Assembly (NCBI RefSeq): GCF_043633585.1
Contig: NZ_CP141832.1
Span: 1,550,001 to 1,614,000, forward strand
DNA: 64,000 bases
Origin: Lacrimispora sinapis
Lineage (GTDB): Bacteria > Bacillota > Clostridia > Lachnospirales > Lachnospiraceae
Direction: 5' to 3'
Position 1 is the stretch's first letter, and each line of letters begins with the position of its first letter. The notes under the pieces were generated by a model. It saw nothing but the letters and a program-made list of their open reading frames with translations, did no database searches and was not told the origin of the DNA. The position numbers and the translations under genes are program-made. Below are positions 40,967-50,861 of this stretch, piece after piece.

Positions 40967-41950
40967 ATGGACTTATTATACAGACCGAGAAGACTGCGTA
41001 CATCGGACACATTGAGAAAAATGGTAAGGGAAACAAGGGTTTCCAAGGAGTCCTTGATCTATCCCTTGTTTGCAGTAGACGGAGAAGGCATTGTGGAAGA
41101 AATTTCTTCTATGGAGGGGCAGTACCGTTACAGCGTGGACCGGCTTTCCCTTATTATGGACCGGCTTGTGGCTGCAGGAGTAAAAAAGGTGCTGCTGTTT
41201 GGGATTCCGGAACATAAAGATGCCTGCGGAAGTCAGGCATATGAGGAAGATGGGATCGTTCAGCGGACCATCCGCTATATCAAAGAAAATTATCCCTCTG
41301 TCTATATCATAACGGATGTTTGTATGTGTGAATATACTTCTCATGGTCACTGCGGCATCCTTTGCGGAGAGACCGTGGATAATGACAAGACCCTTGCTTA
41401 TTTAAACCGGATCGCAGTATCTCACGCAAGAGCAGGAGCTGATATGGTGGCACCGTCCGATATGATGGATGGACGAATCGGTTCTATGAGAGAAGCCCTT
41501 GATGAAGCTGGATTTTCAGAGGTACCGATCATGGCTTATTCTGCAAAATACGCTTCTGCATTCTACGGCCCTTTCCGTGAAGCCGCAGGTTCGGCACCGG
41601 CCTTCGGAGACCGTAAGAGTTATCAGATGGATTACCATAACCGGAAAGAGGCATTAAAGGAAGCGGAGCTTGATGCCGCCGAAGGAGCGGACATCATCAT
41701 GGTAAAACCGGCTCTGTCTTATCTGGATATCATCAGGGAAGTTGCAGACAGGCACGATATTCCTGTGGCTGCATACAGCGTCAGCGGGGAATATGCTATG
41801 ATAAAAGCAGCCTCTAAAGCCGGATTTATTGATGAAGAAAAAATCATATGCGAATCTGCAATCAGCATTTACCGTGCAGGAGCCAATATCCTTATCACCT
41901 ATTTTGCCATTGAACTGGCAGGCTTTATTGACGAAGGAAAAATCGGCTGA
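40967..41950 (+). CDS. hemB: porphobilinogen synthase
   Basis: 327-residue enzyme that condenses two 5-aminolevulinate molecules in tetrapyrrole synthesis. Cys-rich metal site DVCMCEYTSHGHCG (about 116-129), first Schiff-base Lys in MAYSAKYASAFYGP (about 194) and second in IMVKPALSYLD (about 247). All Zn-enzyme cysteines are present. The gene is isolated from other hem genes here, so it may serve corrinoid or haem-related cofactors. Ribosome site AATGGAGG. Confidence 0.96.
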   Translation: MDLLYRPRRLRTSDTLRKMVRETRVSKESLIYPLFAVDGEGIVEEISSMEGQYRYSVDRLSLIMDRLVAAGVKKVLLFGIPEHKDACGSQAYEEDGIVQRTIRYIKENYPSVYIITDVCMCEYTSHGHCGILCGETVDNDKTLAYLNRIAVSHARAGADMVAPSDMMDGRIGSMREALDEAGFSEVPIMAYSAKYASAFYGPFREAAGSAPAFGDRKSYQMDYHNRKEALKEAELDAAEGADIIMVKPALSYLDIIREVADRHDIPVAAYSVSGEYAMIKAASKAGFIDEEKIICESAISIYRAGANILITYFAIELAGFIDEGKIG

Positions 41951-41952
41951 TG

Positions 41953-42807
41953 TTATCCCGGAAATGAATTTCGGAACTGTTTGATGTCATCAAGCAGCAG
42001 GCTTGAGATGCGGAGACCGCCTCTGCCGGTCCCCAATTCAATATCAGGCTTATTGCTCCCGTGAAAATCAGAACCGCCCGTGGGAAAAAGGCCATATTTT
42101 CTGGCTAGGCTTTTTAGCTTTAAACTTTCATACTGGTTGTTTGAGGAGTGATACACCTCCAGACCTAAGAGCCCAAGCTCTTTTAAATAGCAGACCAGTT
42201 CCTCCGTCTTTTTGTCTCCCAGGTGATACTGTAAGGGATGAGCCAGAACCGGAAACGCATTGCAGCCGGTCAGGATCTTTATCGCGTGCTCCGGAGTGAT
42301 ATTTTTTTTCCTCGGGCAGTAAGGACCTCCATAGTTTAAGTATTTTTTAAATGCCTGGTCCATGGTTTTTACATAGCCCTTTTCCCAAAGCACGCGCGCA
42401 AAATGTGCACGGGTTACTACTGTACCCGGATTACCGGCCATGACTTCTTCCAGAGAGATCAGGATGTCTGCTTCTTGGAAACGGCGGATAATTTCGGCAT
42501 TTCTCTTATCACGGATTTTTTTTAGTTCGCTGATTTCAGAAGAAAAACAGGAGTCGGAAGGATCGACATAAAGCCCCAGGATATGTATTTCTTCTTCTAA
42601 ATAAACACAGGACAGTTCAATGCCGGGAACGATTTCGAGAGGAAGGCCGAAAGCCGCCTCCTGTGCTTCTTTGATTCCATCTATGGTATCGTGATCGGTC
42701 AGTGCGATGGCTGTCAGCTTTTTTTCTGCAGCAAGTGACACCACTTCGGAGGGAGATAAGGTACCATCCGAAGCGGTGGAATGAACATGTAAATCGACAA
42801 AATTCAT
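41953..42807 (-). CDS. PHP domain phosphoesterase
   Basis: 284 residues of the PHP/RNase AM (YciV) type: metal-binding DLHVHSTASDGTLSP (4-18), LTDHDTIDG (about 36-44), PGIELSC (about 61-67), the later AHPLQY and C-terminal GGSDFHG. Members hydrolyse 3',5'-bisphosphonucleotides or 5'-trim RNA. ATG 42807 has GGAGGTTCTT upstream. It converges with hemB, 2 bases apart. Confidence 0.88.
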   Translation of the reverse strand: MNFVDLHVHSTASDGTLSPSEVVSLAAEKKLTAIALTDHDTIDGIKEAQEAAFGLPLEIVPGIELSCVYLEEEIHILGLYVDPSDSCFSSEISELKKIRDKRNAEIIRRFQEADILISLEEVMAGNPGTVVTRAHFARVLWEKGYVKTMDQAFKKYLNYGGPYCPRKKNITPEHAIKILTGCNAFPVLAHPLQYHLGDKKTEELVCYLKELGLLGLEVYHSSNNQYESLKLKSLARKYGLFPTGGSDFHGSNKPDIELGTGRGGLRISSLLLDDIKQFRNSFPG

Positions 42808-42988
42808 AAGAACCTCCAAAATGAAATAGATTGGTAACACTATAGTAACATGTTTTTTACGTTCTGTAAAATACAGAAAAAACGGGGAAATTAATTAAGA
42901 AAATTCATAAAATCGTAATAGCATTTCCCACAAAGTATGGTATACTACTCAATGTAATACCACATAATCATGTAAAAAGGTGAAATAA

Positions 42989-44707
42989 ATGAGTCAGGTA
43001 GATAACAGACAAAGAGGCGGTGGAAGAATCCGTTCCTCTCAGAACGAAAGTAAAAGAAACACGTCATCCTCAGGCCGCAGGACAAGCCAGTCTTACAGCC
43101 GTGGCAGTTCTTATCAAAGACGTGGAAGGAAAAGAAAAAGAGGACCTCAATACGATGTAACGAAGGTACTTTTGGGGATCATTTTGGCTGTTGTCGCGGT
43201 GATCAGTATAATGGCGGTTGTTAAATTTGCCGGAAGCCGTAAAGCAAAGGCGGCTGAAGTGAATTCCTCAACGGTTTCAGATCAGGGATTAAAAAAGGAC
43301 GTAAAGGTAGACGATATTTCCATTGCCGGTATGTCCAGGGAAGAAGCCCGTGAAGCCATTCTTAAAAAGTACCCATGGGGAATGAAGGTTACTTATAATA
43401 ATGACGAATTCAAAGTAAAAAACCTTCTGGACAGTAAGATCGAAGCTCTGCTGGAGGAAATATATACAGGGGAACCAAAAGAAAGCTACACTCTGGATAC
43501 GGATGGAATGGAAGAGGAGATCGGTTCCGTGGTGAAAGCGGCAGCAGAGAAATGGGACGTTGCAGCGAAAAATGGTTCCATTTCCGGTTTTGACAAAAAC
43601 ACCGGTAAGTTTATTTATTCTGGAGAACAAAACGGCGTAGTGATTGACCAGGATAAACTTTCAGCCGATATAACTGCTCAGCTGAAGGCGAAGAACTTTC
43701 AGGCGGTTATTCCGGCCACAGGCAAGGAAGTGGCACCTAAGATCACAGAGGCCCAGGCAAAAGAGCTGTACAAGGTAATTGGGACTTATACCACCACCAC
43801 CACATCGAACAAAGACAGGAATAAGAATATCGAACTTGCCTCCGCTGCTTTAAACGGACTGATTCTTAAACCAGGGGAAGAGTTCTCTTTTAATAAAGCA
43901 ACAGGAGAACGTTCTTCTGCCAAAGGGTATCGTCCTGCTGGAGCATATTTGAACGGAGAATTGATCGAGGAGCCTGGCGGCGGCGTATGTCAGGTATCGT
44001 CTACCTTATATAATGCGGTGGTTTTTGCCGGTCTTACGACCACAGAGCGCCATGCCCATAGTTACGAGCCTTCTTATGTTACACCGGGAGAGGATGCCAT
44101 GGTGAGTTTTGGCGGGCCGGATATGAAGTTTGTAAATAATTCTTCCAGTTCCATTGCAATCAGAACCAGCTTTGCAAAACAGAAATTGAAGATCTCCATC
44201 GTCGGCATTCCGATATTGGAAGACGGAGTCACTTTGTCCATGACCTCCAAAAAGACAGCCGAACTGGATGCTCCTGCGCCAGTATATGAAGAAGATCAGA
44301 CTCTCCCGGCCGGGGTAGAGAAGATCGTTAAGGCAGAGACCAAAGGAAGCCGCTGGGTGACGAATCTCGTGACCAAGAAAAACGGTGTTGTGGTAAGTGA
44401 TGAGTTTTTCCACAACAGCACATACCGCGGAAAAGCGGCTACGATCAAGAGGAACACCTCCGGAGTGGTGATTCCTTCAGCCAATCCTTCCGATGCAGGA
44501 ACTAACGGAGGTTCTCAGGCCAATCAAGAGACGAAAGCTTCACAGGCCGGAGATACCCCGGGCAATTCTTCTTCCGGTGAAACCCAGCAGGAGAAACCAA
44601 CCCCACAGGAGACTCAGCCATCAAAATCACAGGGACCTTCTTCCGATATGGAAGAAACCACAGCCCCTGCAGAAACCATTGTGCCTCCCAATCCATTAAA
44701 CGGATAA
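42989..44707 (+). CDS. VanW family surface protein
   Basis: 572 residues. A basic Arg/Ser-rich cytoplasmic N-terminus (1-52), one membrane helix (about 57-77), a peptidoglycan-binding PG_binding_4 type region (about 100-240), a VanW domain (about 260-400, with FSFNKATGERSSAKGYRPAG and GGGVCQVSSTLYNAV) and a disordered Ser/Thr/Pro/Gln-rich tail. VanW proteins are linked to glycopeptide-resistance clusters and to wall L,D-transpeptidase substrates, but the activity is unknown. No other van genes are nearby. Confidence 0.88.
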   Translation: MSQVDNRQRGGGRIRSSQNESKRNTSSSGRRTSQSYSRGSSYQRRGRKRKRGPQYDVTKVLLGIILAVVAVISIMAVVKFAGSRKAKAAEVNSSTVSDQGLKKDVKVDDISIAGMSREEAREAILKKYPWGMKVTYNNDEFKVKNLLDSKIEALLEEIYTGEPKESYTLDTDGMEEEIGSVVKAAAEKWDVAAKNGSISGFDKNTGKFIYSGEQNGVVIDQDKLSADITAQLKAKNFQAVIPATGKEVAPKITEAQAKELYKVIGTYTTTTTSNKDRNKNIELASAALNGLILKPGEEFSFNKATGERSSAKGYRPAGAYLNGELIEEPGGGVCQVSSTLYNAVVFAGLTTTERHAHSYEPSYVTPGEDAMVSFGGPDMKFVNNSSSSIAIRTSFAKQKLKISIVGIPILEDGVTLSMTSKKTAELDAPAPVYEEDQTLPAGVEKIVKAETKGSRWVTNLVTKKNGVVVSDEFFHNSTYRGKAATIKRNTSGVVIPSANPSDAGTNGGSQANQETKASQAGDTPGNSSSGETQQEKPTPQETQPSKSQGPSSDMEETTAPAETIVPPNPLNG

Positions 44708-44723
44708 ACGGACAATAACAGAC

Positions 44724-44762
44724 AGGACTGGACAGATATTTTGTTCCAGTCCTCTTTTTTTC
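44724..44762 (+). terminator. terminator after VanW gene
   Basis: AGGACTGGA ... TCCAGTCCT then a T run. Confidence 0.75.
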
Positions 44763-44802
44763 GATTGTTTCAAAAATAATACTTAATTTTCCAGTTTTAA
44801 TA

Positions 44803-44831
44803 TTTGCTTTTTGTTGAATAATTGTTATAAT
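44803..44831 (+). promoter_or_regulatory. nifJ promoter
   Basis: TTTGCT (44803-44808), 17-base spacer, TATAAT (44826-44831). The leader that follows contains TTCCC-ATTAT-GGGAA. Confidence 0.55.
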
Positions 44832-44899
44832 AATGTCAGGTCACTTTCCCATTATGGGAACGATTTATTAATATTCACATTTGCAGGAGGAAATCAAAA

Positions 44900-47800
44900 A
44901 TGGCAAGAAAAATGAAAACCATGGATGGTAACCACGCAGCAGCGCATGCTTCTTATGCGTATACTGATGTAGCGGCTATTTATCCAATTACCCCATCTAC
45001 ACCTATGGCAGAGGCCACAGATGAATGGGCCACAGACGGAAGAACAAACATCTTTGGTCAGACAGTACAGATTACAGAAATGCAGTCTGAGGCAGGAGCA
45101 GCAGGTGCAGTTCATGGTTCCTTAGCAGCAGGTGCGCTGACCACCACCTATACCGCTTCCCAGGGTCTGTTACTTATGATCCCAAACCTTTATAAAATCG
45201 CAGGTGAGCAGCTGCCGGCAGTATTCAATGTATCCGCTCGTGCAGTTGCATCTCATGCTTTATCTATTTTTGGTGACCACTCTGACGTATATGCATGCCG
45301 CCAGACAGGCTGTGCTATGTTATGCGAATCAAGCGTACAGGAAGTTATGGACTTGACTCCGGTAGCTCATATGGCTGCTCTTGAAGGCAAAGTGCCGTTT
45401 ATTAACTTCTTTGATGGTTTCCGTACATCTCATGAGATCCAGAAGATCGAGACATGGGATTATGAAGATTTAAAAGACATGTTAAACATGGATGCAGTCG
45501 ATGAATTCCGTCGTAATGCATTAAATCCGAACAAGCCGAATTTAAGAGGTTCCGCTCAGAACCCTGACATCTTCTTCCAGGCAAGAGAAGCATGTAATCC
45601 ATATTACGATGCTCTTCCAGGAATTGTTCAGAAATACATGGACAAGGTCAATGAAAAGATCGGTACGGATTATAAGTTATTCAACTACTACGGAGCAGCA
45701 GATGCAGACCATGTAATCATTGCTATGGGTTCTGTTAATGATACGATTGAAGAGACAATCGATTATTTAACAAAGGCCGGACATAAGGTTGGTGTTGTAA
45801 AAGTTCGTCTTTTCAGACCTTTCAGCGCACAGGCTCTGATTGATGCCATTCCTGATTCTGTTAAAACAATCTCTGTTTTAGACAGAACAAAAGAGCCAGG
45901 TTCTTTAGGTGAGCCATTATACTTAGATGTTGTTGCTGCTCTTAGAGGATCTAAGTTTGATCAGGTTAAGATTCTGACCGGACGTTACGGTTTAGGTTCC
46001 AAGGATACAACGCCTGCACAGATCGTTGCTGTTTACAATAATAAGACAAAAACACCATTTACCATCGGTATTGTGGATGATGTTACACATCTTTCTCTTG
46101 AAACAGGTGATCCGATTGTTACTACTCCGGAAGGAACTACTAACTGTAAGTTCTGGGGTCTTGGTGCAGATGGTACGGTAGGTGCAAATAAGAACTCCAT
46201 CAAGATCATTGGTGATAATACCGACATGTATGCTCAGGCATATTTTGATTATGATTCCAAAAAATCCGGTGGTGTTACCATGTCCCATTTACGTTTCGGA
46301 CATAAGCCGATCAAGTCCACTTACCTGATCCGTAAGGCAAACTTCGTCGCTTGCCACAATCCTTCCTATGTACGTAAGTACAATATGGTTCAGGAACTTG
46401 TAGACGGCGGTATCTTCTTATTGAACTGTCCTTGGGACAAAGACGGTCTTGACAAGCACTTACCAGGCCAGGTAAAGAAATATATCGCAGATCACAATAT
46501 TCAGTTATACACCATCGACGGTGTTAAAATCGGTATTGAGACCGGTATGGGACCAACACGTATCAACACAATCCTTCAGTCTGCATTCTTTGAACTGACT
46601 GGAATCATTCCTGCTGAAAAAGCAAACGAATTGATGAAAGCAGCAGCTAAAGCAACTTACGGACGTAAGGGCGAAGAGGTTGTAAAGAAGAACTGGGCTG
46701 CCATCGACGCTGGTGCAAAGGGTGTTGTCAAAGTAGAAGTTCCAGAGAGCTGGAAAAACTGCACGGATGAAGGTCTTGACTATAAGAAAATCTCCGGTGA
46801 TAACAAGGAAGTTGTTGACTTCGTAAATAATATCCAGATAAAAGTCAGTGCTCAGGAAGGTGATTCTTTACCAGTATCCGCATTTACTGATTATGCAAAT
46901 GGTTCCTCACCATCCGGTACCTCCGCATATGAGAAACGTGGTATTGCAGTAAATATTCCAAGCTGGAATCCAGATAATTGTATCCAGTGTAACTTCTGTT
47001 CCTATGTTTGTCCTCATGCAGTTATCCGTCCGGTTGCTTTAACAGAAGAAGAAGCAGCTAAGAAGCCGGAAGTTATGAAGACACTTCCTATGACAGGTAT
47101 GGCAGGATACCAGTTCGCTATTACGGTATCTGCATTTGACTGTACCGGTTGTGGTTCCTGTGCAAATGTTTGTCCTGGAAAGAAGGGCGAAAAGGCTCTT
47201 ACTATGGTAAACATGGAAGCAAACTGTGATGCAACTCAGACAGGCTTTGACTATGGCCAGACTCTTCCGACCAAACAGGAAGTGATCACGAAATTCAAAG
47301 AGACTACTGTTAAGGGAAGCCAGTTCAAAAAGCCGCTTCTTGAGTACTCAGGAGCATGTGCCGGTTGTGGTGAAACTCCTTATGCAAAATTAGTAACTCA
47401 GTTATTCGGTGACAGAATGTATATTGCCAATGCAACTGGATGTTCTTCTATCTGGGGTAACTCTTCACCATCTACACCATATACTGTAAATGAAAAAGGA
47501 CAGGGTCCTGCATGGGCAAACTCCTTATTTGAAGACAATGCAGAGTTTGGTTATGGTATGCTTTTAGCTCAGACTGCACTTAGAAGTGGATTAAAGGCTA
47601 AAGTAGAAGAGCTGTTAAACTCTGAAAAGGCTTCTGATGAAGTGAAAGCAGCATGTAAAGAGTACCTTGACACATTTGCAGTTGGCGCAACCAACGGAAC
47701 TGCTACCGATAAGCTCGTTGCTGCATTAGAAGGCTGTGACTGTGAATTAGCCAAAGCAATTCTGAAAGACAAAAACTATCTGGCAAAGAAATCCCAGTGG

Positions 47801-48439
47801 ATCTTTGGTGGTGACGGTTGGGCTTATGATATTGGTTTCGGTGGTGTTGACCATGTTCTTGCAAGCGGCAGGGATATCAATATTATGGTATTTGATACAG
47901 AGATTTACTCCAATACAGGCGGACAGTCCTCCAAGTCTACAAAGACTGGTGCTGTAGCACAGTTCGCTGCCGGCGGTAAAGATACGAAGAAGAAAGACTT
48001 AGCAAGCATTGCCATGAGCTATGGTTACGTATATGTAGCACAGATCGCTATGGGTGCTGACTATGCTCAGACTGTAAAAGCAATTGCAGAAGCAGAGGCT
48101 TATCCGGGACCATCTTTAATCATCGCTTATGCTCCATGTATCAGCCATGGTATTAAGAAAGGTATGTCCAAAGCTCAGACAGAAGAGAAGCTGGCTGTAG
48201 AATGCGGATACTGGAATAACTTCCGTTTCAACCCTGCTGCTGAGAAGAAATTCAGCTTAGACAGCAAGGCTCCTGCATTAGAAGGATACCAGGAATTCTT
48301 AAAGGGCGAAGTTCGTTACGCTTCCTTAGTAATGAAGAACCCTGAGAGAGCAGCTGACTTATTCGAGAAGAATGAAGCAGATGCAAAAGCAAGATTTGAA
48401 TATCTGCAGAAACTGGTTACTTTATACGGAAATGACTAA
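44900..48439 (+). CDS. nifJ: pyruvate:ferredoxin oxidoreductase
   Basis: 1179-residue single-chain PFOR that converts pyruvate and CoA to acetyl-CoA, CO2 and reduced ferredoxin. Domain order: pyruvate-binding TPITPSTPMAEA region (about 28-36), transketolase-like domain, CoA-binding region, two 4Fe-4S motifs CIQCNFCSYVCP (about 694-705) and CTGCGSCANVCPGKKG (about 750-765), and the TPP domain with CAGCGETPY and a proximal cluster; TPP motif GDGWAYDIGFGG through NTGGQSSKST. Biased codons indicate strong expression. Its ferredoxin feeds the Rnf complex encoded at 9397-13878. Confidence 0.97.
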   Translation: MARKMKTMDGNHAAAHASYAYTDVAAIYPITPSTPMAEATDEWATDGRTNIFGQTVQITEMQSEAGAAGAVHGSLAAGALTTTYTASQGLLLMIPNLYKIAGEQLPAVFNVSARAVASHALSIFGDHSDVYACRQTGCAMLCESSVQEVMDLTPVAHMAALEGKVPFINFFDGFRTSHEIQKIETWDYEDLKDMLNMDAVDEFRRNALNPNKPNLRGSAQNPDIFFQAREACNPYYDALPGIVQKYMDKVNEKIGTDYKLFNYYGAADADHVIIAMGSVNDTIEETIDYLTKAGHKVGVVKVRLFRPFSAQALIDAIPDSVKTISVLDRTKEPGSLGEPLYLDVVAALRGSKFDQVKILTGRYGLGSKDTTPAQIVAVYNNKTKTPFTIGIVDDVTHLSLETGDPIVTTPEGTTNCKFWGLGADGTVGANKNSIKIIGDNTDMYAQAYFDYDSKKSGGVTMSHLRFGHKPIKSTYLIRKANFVACHNPSYVRKYNMVQELVDGGIFLLNCPWDKDGLDKHLPGQVKKYIADHNIQLYTIDGVKIGIETGMGPTRINTILQSAFFELTGIIPAEKANELMKAAAKATYGRKGEEVVKKNWAAIDAGAKGVVKVEVPESWKNCTDEGLDYKKISGDNKEVVDFVNNIQIKVSAQEGDSLPVSAFTDYANGSSPSGTSAYEKRGIAVNIPSWNPDNCIQCNFCSYVCPHAVIRPVALTEEEAAKKPEVMKTLPMTGMAGYQFAITVSAFDCTGCGSCANVCPGKKGEKALTMVNMEANCDATQTGFDYGQTLPTKQEVITKFKETTVKGSQFKKPLLEYSGACAGCGETPYAKLVTQLFGDRMYIANATGCSSIWGNSSPSTPYTVNEKGQGPAWANSLFEDNAEFGYGMLLAQTALRSGLKAKVEELLNSEKASDEVKAACKEYLDTFAVGATNGTATDKLVAALEGCDCELAKAILKDKNYLAKKSQWIFGGDGWAYDIGFGGVDHVLASGRDINIMVFDTEIYSNTGGQSSKSTKTGAVAQFAAGGKDTKKKDLASIAMSYGYVYVAQIAMGADYAQTVKAIAEAEAYPGPSLIIAYAPCISHGIKKGMSKAQTEEKLAVECGYWNNFRFNPAAEKKFSLDSKAPALEGYQEFLKGEVRYASLVMKNPERAADLFEKNEADAKARFEYLQKLVTLYGND

Positions 48440-48460
48440 TTGTCTTTATAAAGAATAGAT

Positions 48461-48504
48461 AAAATCCCCATGACTAGAGGTTTCTTTGGTCATGGGGATT
48501 TTAT
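48461..48504 (+). terminator. nifJ terminator
   Basis: AAAATCCCCATGAC ... GTCATGGGGATTTT, then ATTT. Confidence 0.8.
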
Positions 48505-48593
48505 TTGCAGGTGCCGGCAAATGTGGGGAGACAGGCACTGGGTATCATTGGGGGAATACAATTATTATATAACTATCATAAAAGAGGGTTTTT

Positions 48594-49481
48594 ATGGGCG
48601 ATTTAATTTATATCCAAAATGATGCAAATTCTAACATAAATACAGAACCAAATCCTCAGCAGTCTCCGCAAGAAAGTGAGGCACCTGCAGATACAGGAGA
48701 TCATGATACACCGGCAGGGGAAGAGTCCGATTATTCAGACGGGAACCAGTCAAACATACTCGTTCCCGGCCAGCAGGATGAGTGGCCGGTATTTGACAAT
48801 CCATCTTCTGAAGAAGAAAATGAAAATACCTGGAGTTCCATAATAACAATGTTTCCAAAGCCGATTATTCCATGTTATTACTGCGATTCAGACCAGGTAG
48901 GACTAGTGCGCTTTTTAAATGCGGCGGCAGACTACCCTGCGTTTTATGTATTCATCAATGACCAGATCGCGGTAAATGGACTTGATAATGGGGATATGAC
49001 CCAGTATGGACGGGTATCTGCGGAGGAGTTGACAATTACTGTGACCGGTGAAAATGACTATGAGTATGTAAAAAAGCAGATTCAGATTCCTGCAAAAAGT
49101 GCAATTACAATTGCTATTATCAATACGGATTCCGGACTTGATTTGATGGTCATTGAAGATATACTCTGCAATGGAGGAATCAATACCGGCTGTTTCCGGG
49201 TATGCAATCTTTCCATAACAAACCGGAGAATCAATGTTATGTTAAATGATGGCAGTGTAATTTTCCGGAATGTAAATTATAAGCAGGTGACTAATTTTCA
49301 GTATACAACGACGGGGTATTACATGGTTTCGGTTTCCGGAAGCAATTTTTTAAGCGGAAATATCTTATTAAGCTCCAATATATACATCAGGGGGAATGTA
49401 TCATACACTCTGTATGTGTTCAACTGGAGCCTTACCCAGAATGCCATACGGATTCTGATCGTTGAGGATCGGAGAAATTAA
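48594..49481 (+). CDS. DUF4397-like protein with acidic N-terminus
   Basis: 295 residues. The first 90 are acidic and Pro/Gln/Ser-rich. A short helix with CYYCDSD follows, then LVRFLNAAADYPAFYVFINDQ opens a beta-sandwich resembling DUF4397, ending near residue 185. A second beta-rich repeat follows (about 195-290, RVCNLSITNRRINVMLNDG). There is no signal peptide or sortase motif, so location is unclear. Similar proteins in spore-formers are often spore- or surface-associated, but I cannot confirm that. Ribosome site is weak (AGAGGG). Confidence 0.65.
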   Translation: MGDLIYIQNDANSNINTEPNPQQSPQESEAPADTGDHDTPAGEESDYSDGNQSNILVPGQQDEWPVFDNPSSEEENENTWSSIITMFPKPIIPCYYCDSDQVGLVRFLNAAADYPAFYVFINDQIAVNGLDNGDMTQYGRVSAEELTITVTGENDYEYVKKQIQIPAKSAITIAIINTDSGLDLMVIEDILCNGGINTGCFRVCNLSITNRRINVMLNDGSVIFRNVNYKQVTNFQYTTTGYYMVSVSGSNFLSGNILLSSNIYIRGNVSYTLYVFNWSLTQNAIRILIVEDRRN

Positions 49482-49500
49482 ATAGTTTTAACGCCTCTGG

Positions 49501-49529
49501 TTGACAAATCAGAGGTATTTTACTATACT
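49501..49529 (+). promoter_or_regulatory. promoter of the GntR-ABC operon
   Basis: TTGACA (49501-49506), 17-base spacer, TATACT (49524-49529), nearly consensus. TGTACTA ... TATTAATACA (49533-49553) lies just downstream and could be the GntR operator. Confidence 0.7.
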
Positions 49530-49570
49530 TAGTGTACTAGGAGTATTAATACAGATATTGGAGGTGGAAT

Positions 49571-49969
49571 ATGATATTGCTTGATTACAAAGACCGCAGG
49601 CCCATATATGAGCAGATTGTTGAAAAATTAAAAGATCTGATGATCTGCGGCGTATTGGAACAGGATAGCCAGCTGCCGTCTGTCCGCAGTCTTGCCACCG
49701 ATTTATCCATTAATCCCAATACGATCCAAAGAGCGTATGCAGAGTTGGAACGGAGGGGATTCATTTATTCGGTAAAAGGGAAAGGAAGTTTTGTGGCCGA
49801 TACCAGTTCGATCCGTGCTTTAAAAAACAGTGAACTAAAGATAAAGCTTGGAAGTTGGATTGATGAAGCAAAAAGATCTGGCCTTACGGAAGATAAAGTT
49901 CATACCTGGATTGCAGAGGGCTGGACAAAACCGGAATATTTGGAAGGAGAGGATAAAACTTATGATTAA
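49571..49969 (+). CDS. GntR family regulator (YtrA subfamily)
   Basis: 132 residues: winged helix at about 10-75 with LPSVRSLATDLSINPNTIQR, then only a short helical dimerisation tail, as in YtrA. YtrA-type regulators repress linked ABC transporter genes. Its stop overlaps the ABC ATPase start by 8 bases, fixing its role as the local regulator. Ribosome site ATTGGAGGTGG. Confidence 0.9.
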   Translation: MILLDYKDRRPIYEQIVEKLKDLMICGVLEQDSQLPSVRSLATDLSINPNTIQRAYAELERRGFIYSVKGKGSFVADTSSIRALKNSELKIKLGSWIDEAKRSGLTEDKVHTWIAEGWTKPEYLEGEDKTYD

Positions 49970-50861
49970 AGCTGAAAATTTGACCAAGCGTTTTGATGAA
50001 ATTGTGGCGGTAGACCATGTAAGTGCTGAGATCCGGGAGGGGAGCGTTTTCGGCCTTATCGGAACCAATGGGGCGGGAAAGAGTACATTTTTAAGAATGC
50101 TCAGCGGGATATTAAGGCCGGATGAAGGCAGCGTTGTCATAGACGGAGAACGGGTCTATGAGAACGAAAAGGTAAAGAGACGTTTCTTCTATATTTCGGA
50201 TGACCAGTATTTTTTTAATAATGCAACCCCCAAGGATATGATGGAATTTTACAGCAGGGTTTATCCGGAATTTGACCGGGGACGTTTTCAGACACTATTG
50301 GATCATTTTGGACTGGAAACAAGAAGGAAGATCCAGACTTTTTCCAAAGGGATGAAAAAACAGCTTTCGGTCATTTGCGGGATCTGTGCCAATACGGAGT
50401 ATCTGTTCTGTGACGAGACCTTTGACGGACTTGATCCGGTGATGCGTCAGGCGGTAAAAAGTATTTTTGCCAATGATATGGCGGAACGAAATTTAACCCC
50501 TATTATAGCCTCCCATAACTTGAGGGAGCTTGAGGATATCTGCGATCACGTAGGACTTCTGCACAGGGGAGGAATATTGCTTTCCAGGGATTTGGATGAT
50601 ATGAAGCTTAACATTCACAAGATCCAATGCGTGTTAAAGGATGGGATGACAGAGAACGACCTGGTAGATTTAAACCGCATCAAAACGGAATCCAGAGGAA
50701 AGCTATACACCTTAACCGTGCGTGGAAGCAAAGAAGAAGTAATTGGACGGATGGAATCATACCAACCGGTATTTTATGAGATAATTCCACTGTCTCTGGA
50801 AGAAATATTTATCAGTGAAACGGAGGTGGCCGGTTATGACATCAAAAAACTTATTTTTTAA
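49962..50861 (+). CDS. ABC transporter ATP-binding protein
   Basis: 299 residues. Walker A GTNGAGKST (about 37-45), signature FSKGMKKQLS (a common variant in YtrB-like ATPases, about 127-136), Walker B EYLFCDETFDGLD, and a C-terminal domain of about 80 residues. ATG 49962, 8 bases inside the gntR end, with AGGAGAGG upstream, is the likely start. It pairs with the large permease encoded next. Substrate unknown; YtrA-regulated systems respond to wall antibiotics. Confidence 0.9.
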   Translation: MIKAENLTKRFDEIVAVDHVSAEIREGSVFGLIGTNGAGKSTFLRMLSGILRPDEGSVVIDGERVYENEKVKRRFFYISDDQYFFNNATPKDMMEFYSRVYPEFDRGRFQTLLDHFGLETRRKIQTFSKGMKKQLSVICGICANTEYLFCDETFDGLDPVMRQAVKSIFANDMAERNLTPIIASHNLRELEDICDHVGLLHRGGILLSRDLDDMKLNIHKIQCVLKDGMTENDLVDLNRIKTESRGKLYTLTVRGSKEEVIGRMESYQPVFYEIIPLSLEEIFISETEVAGYDIKKLIF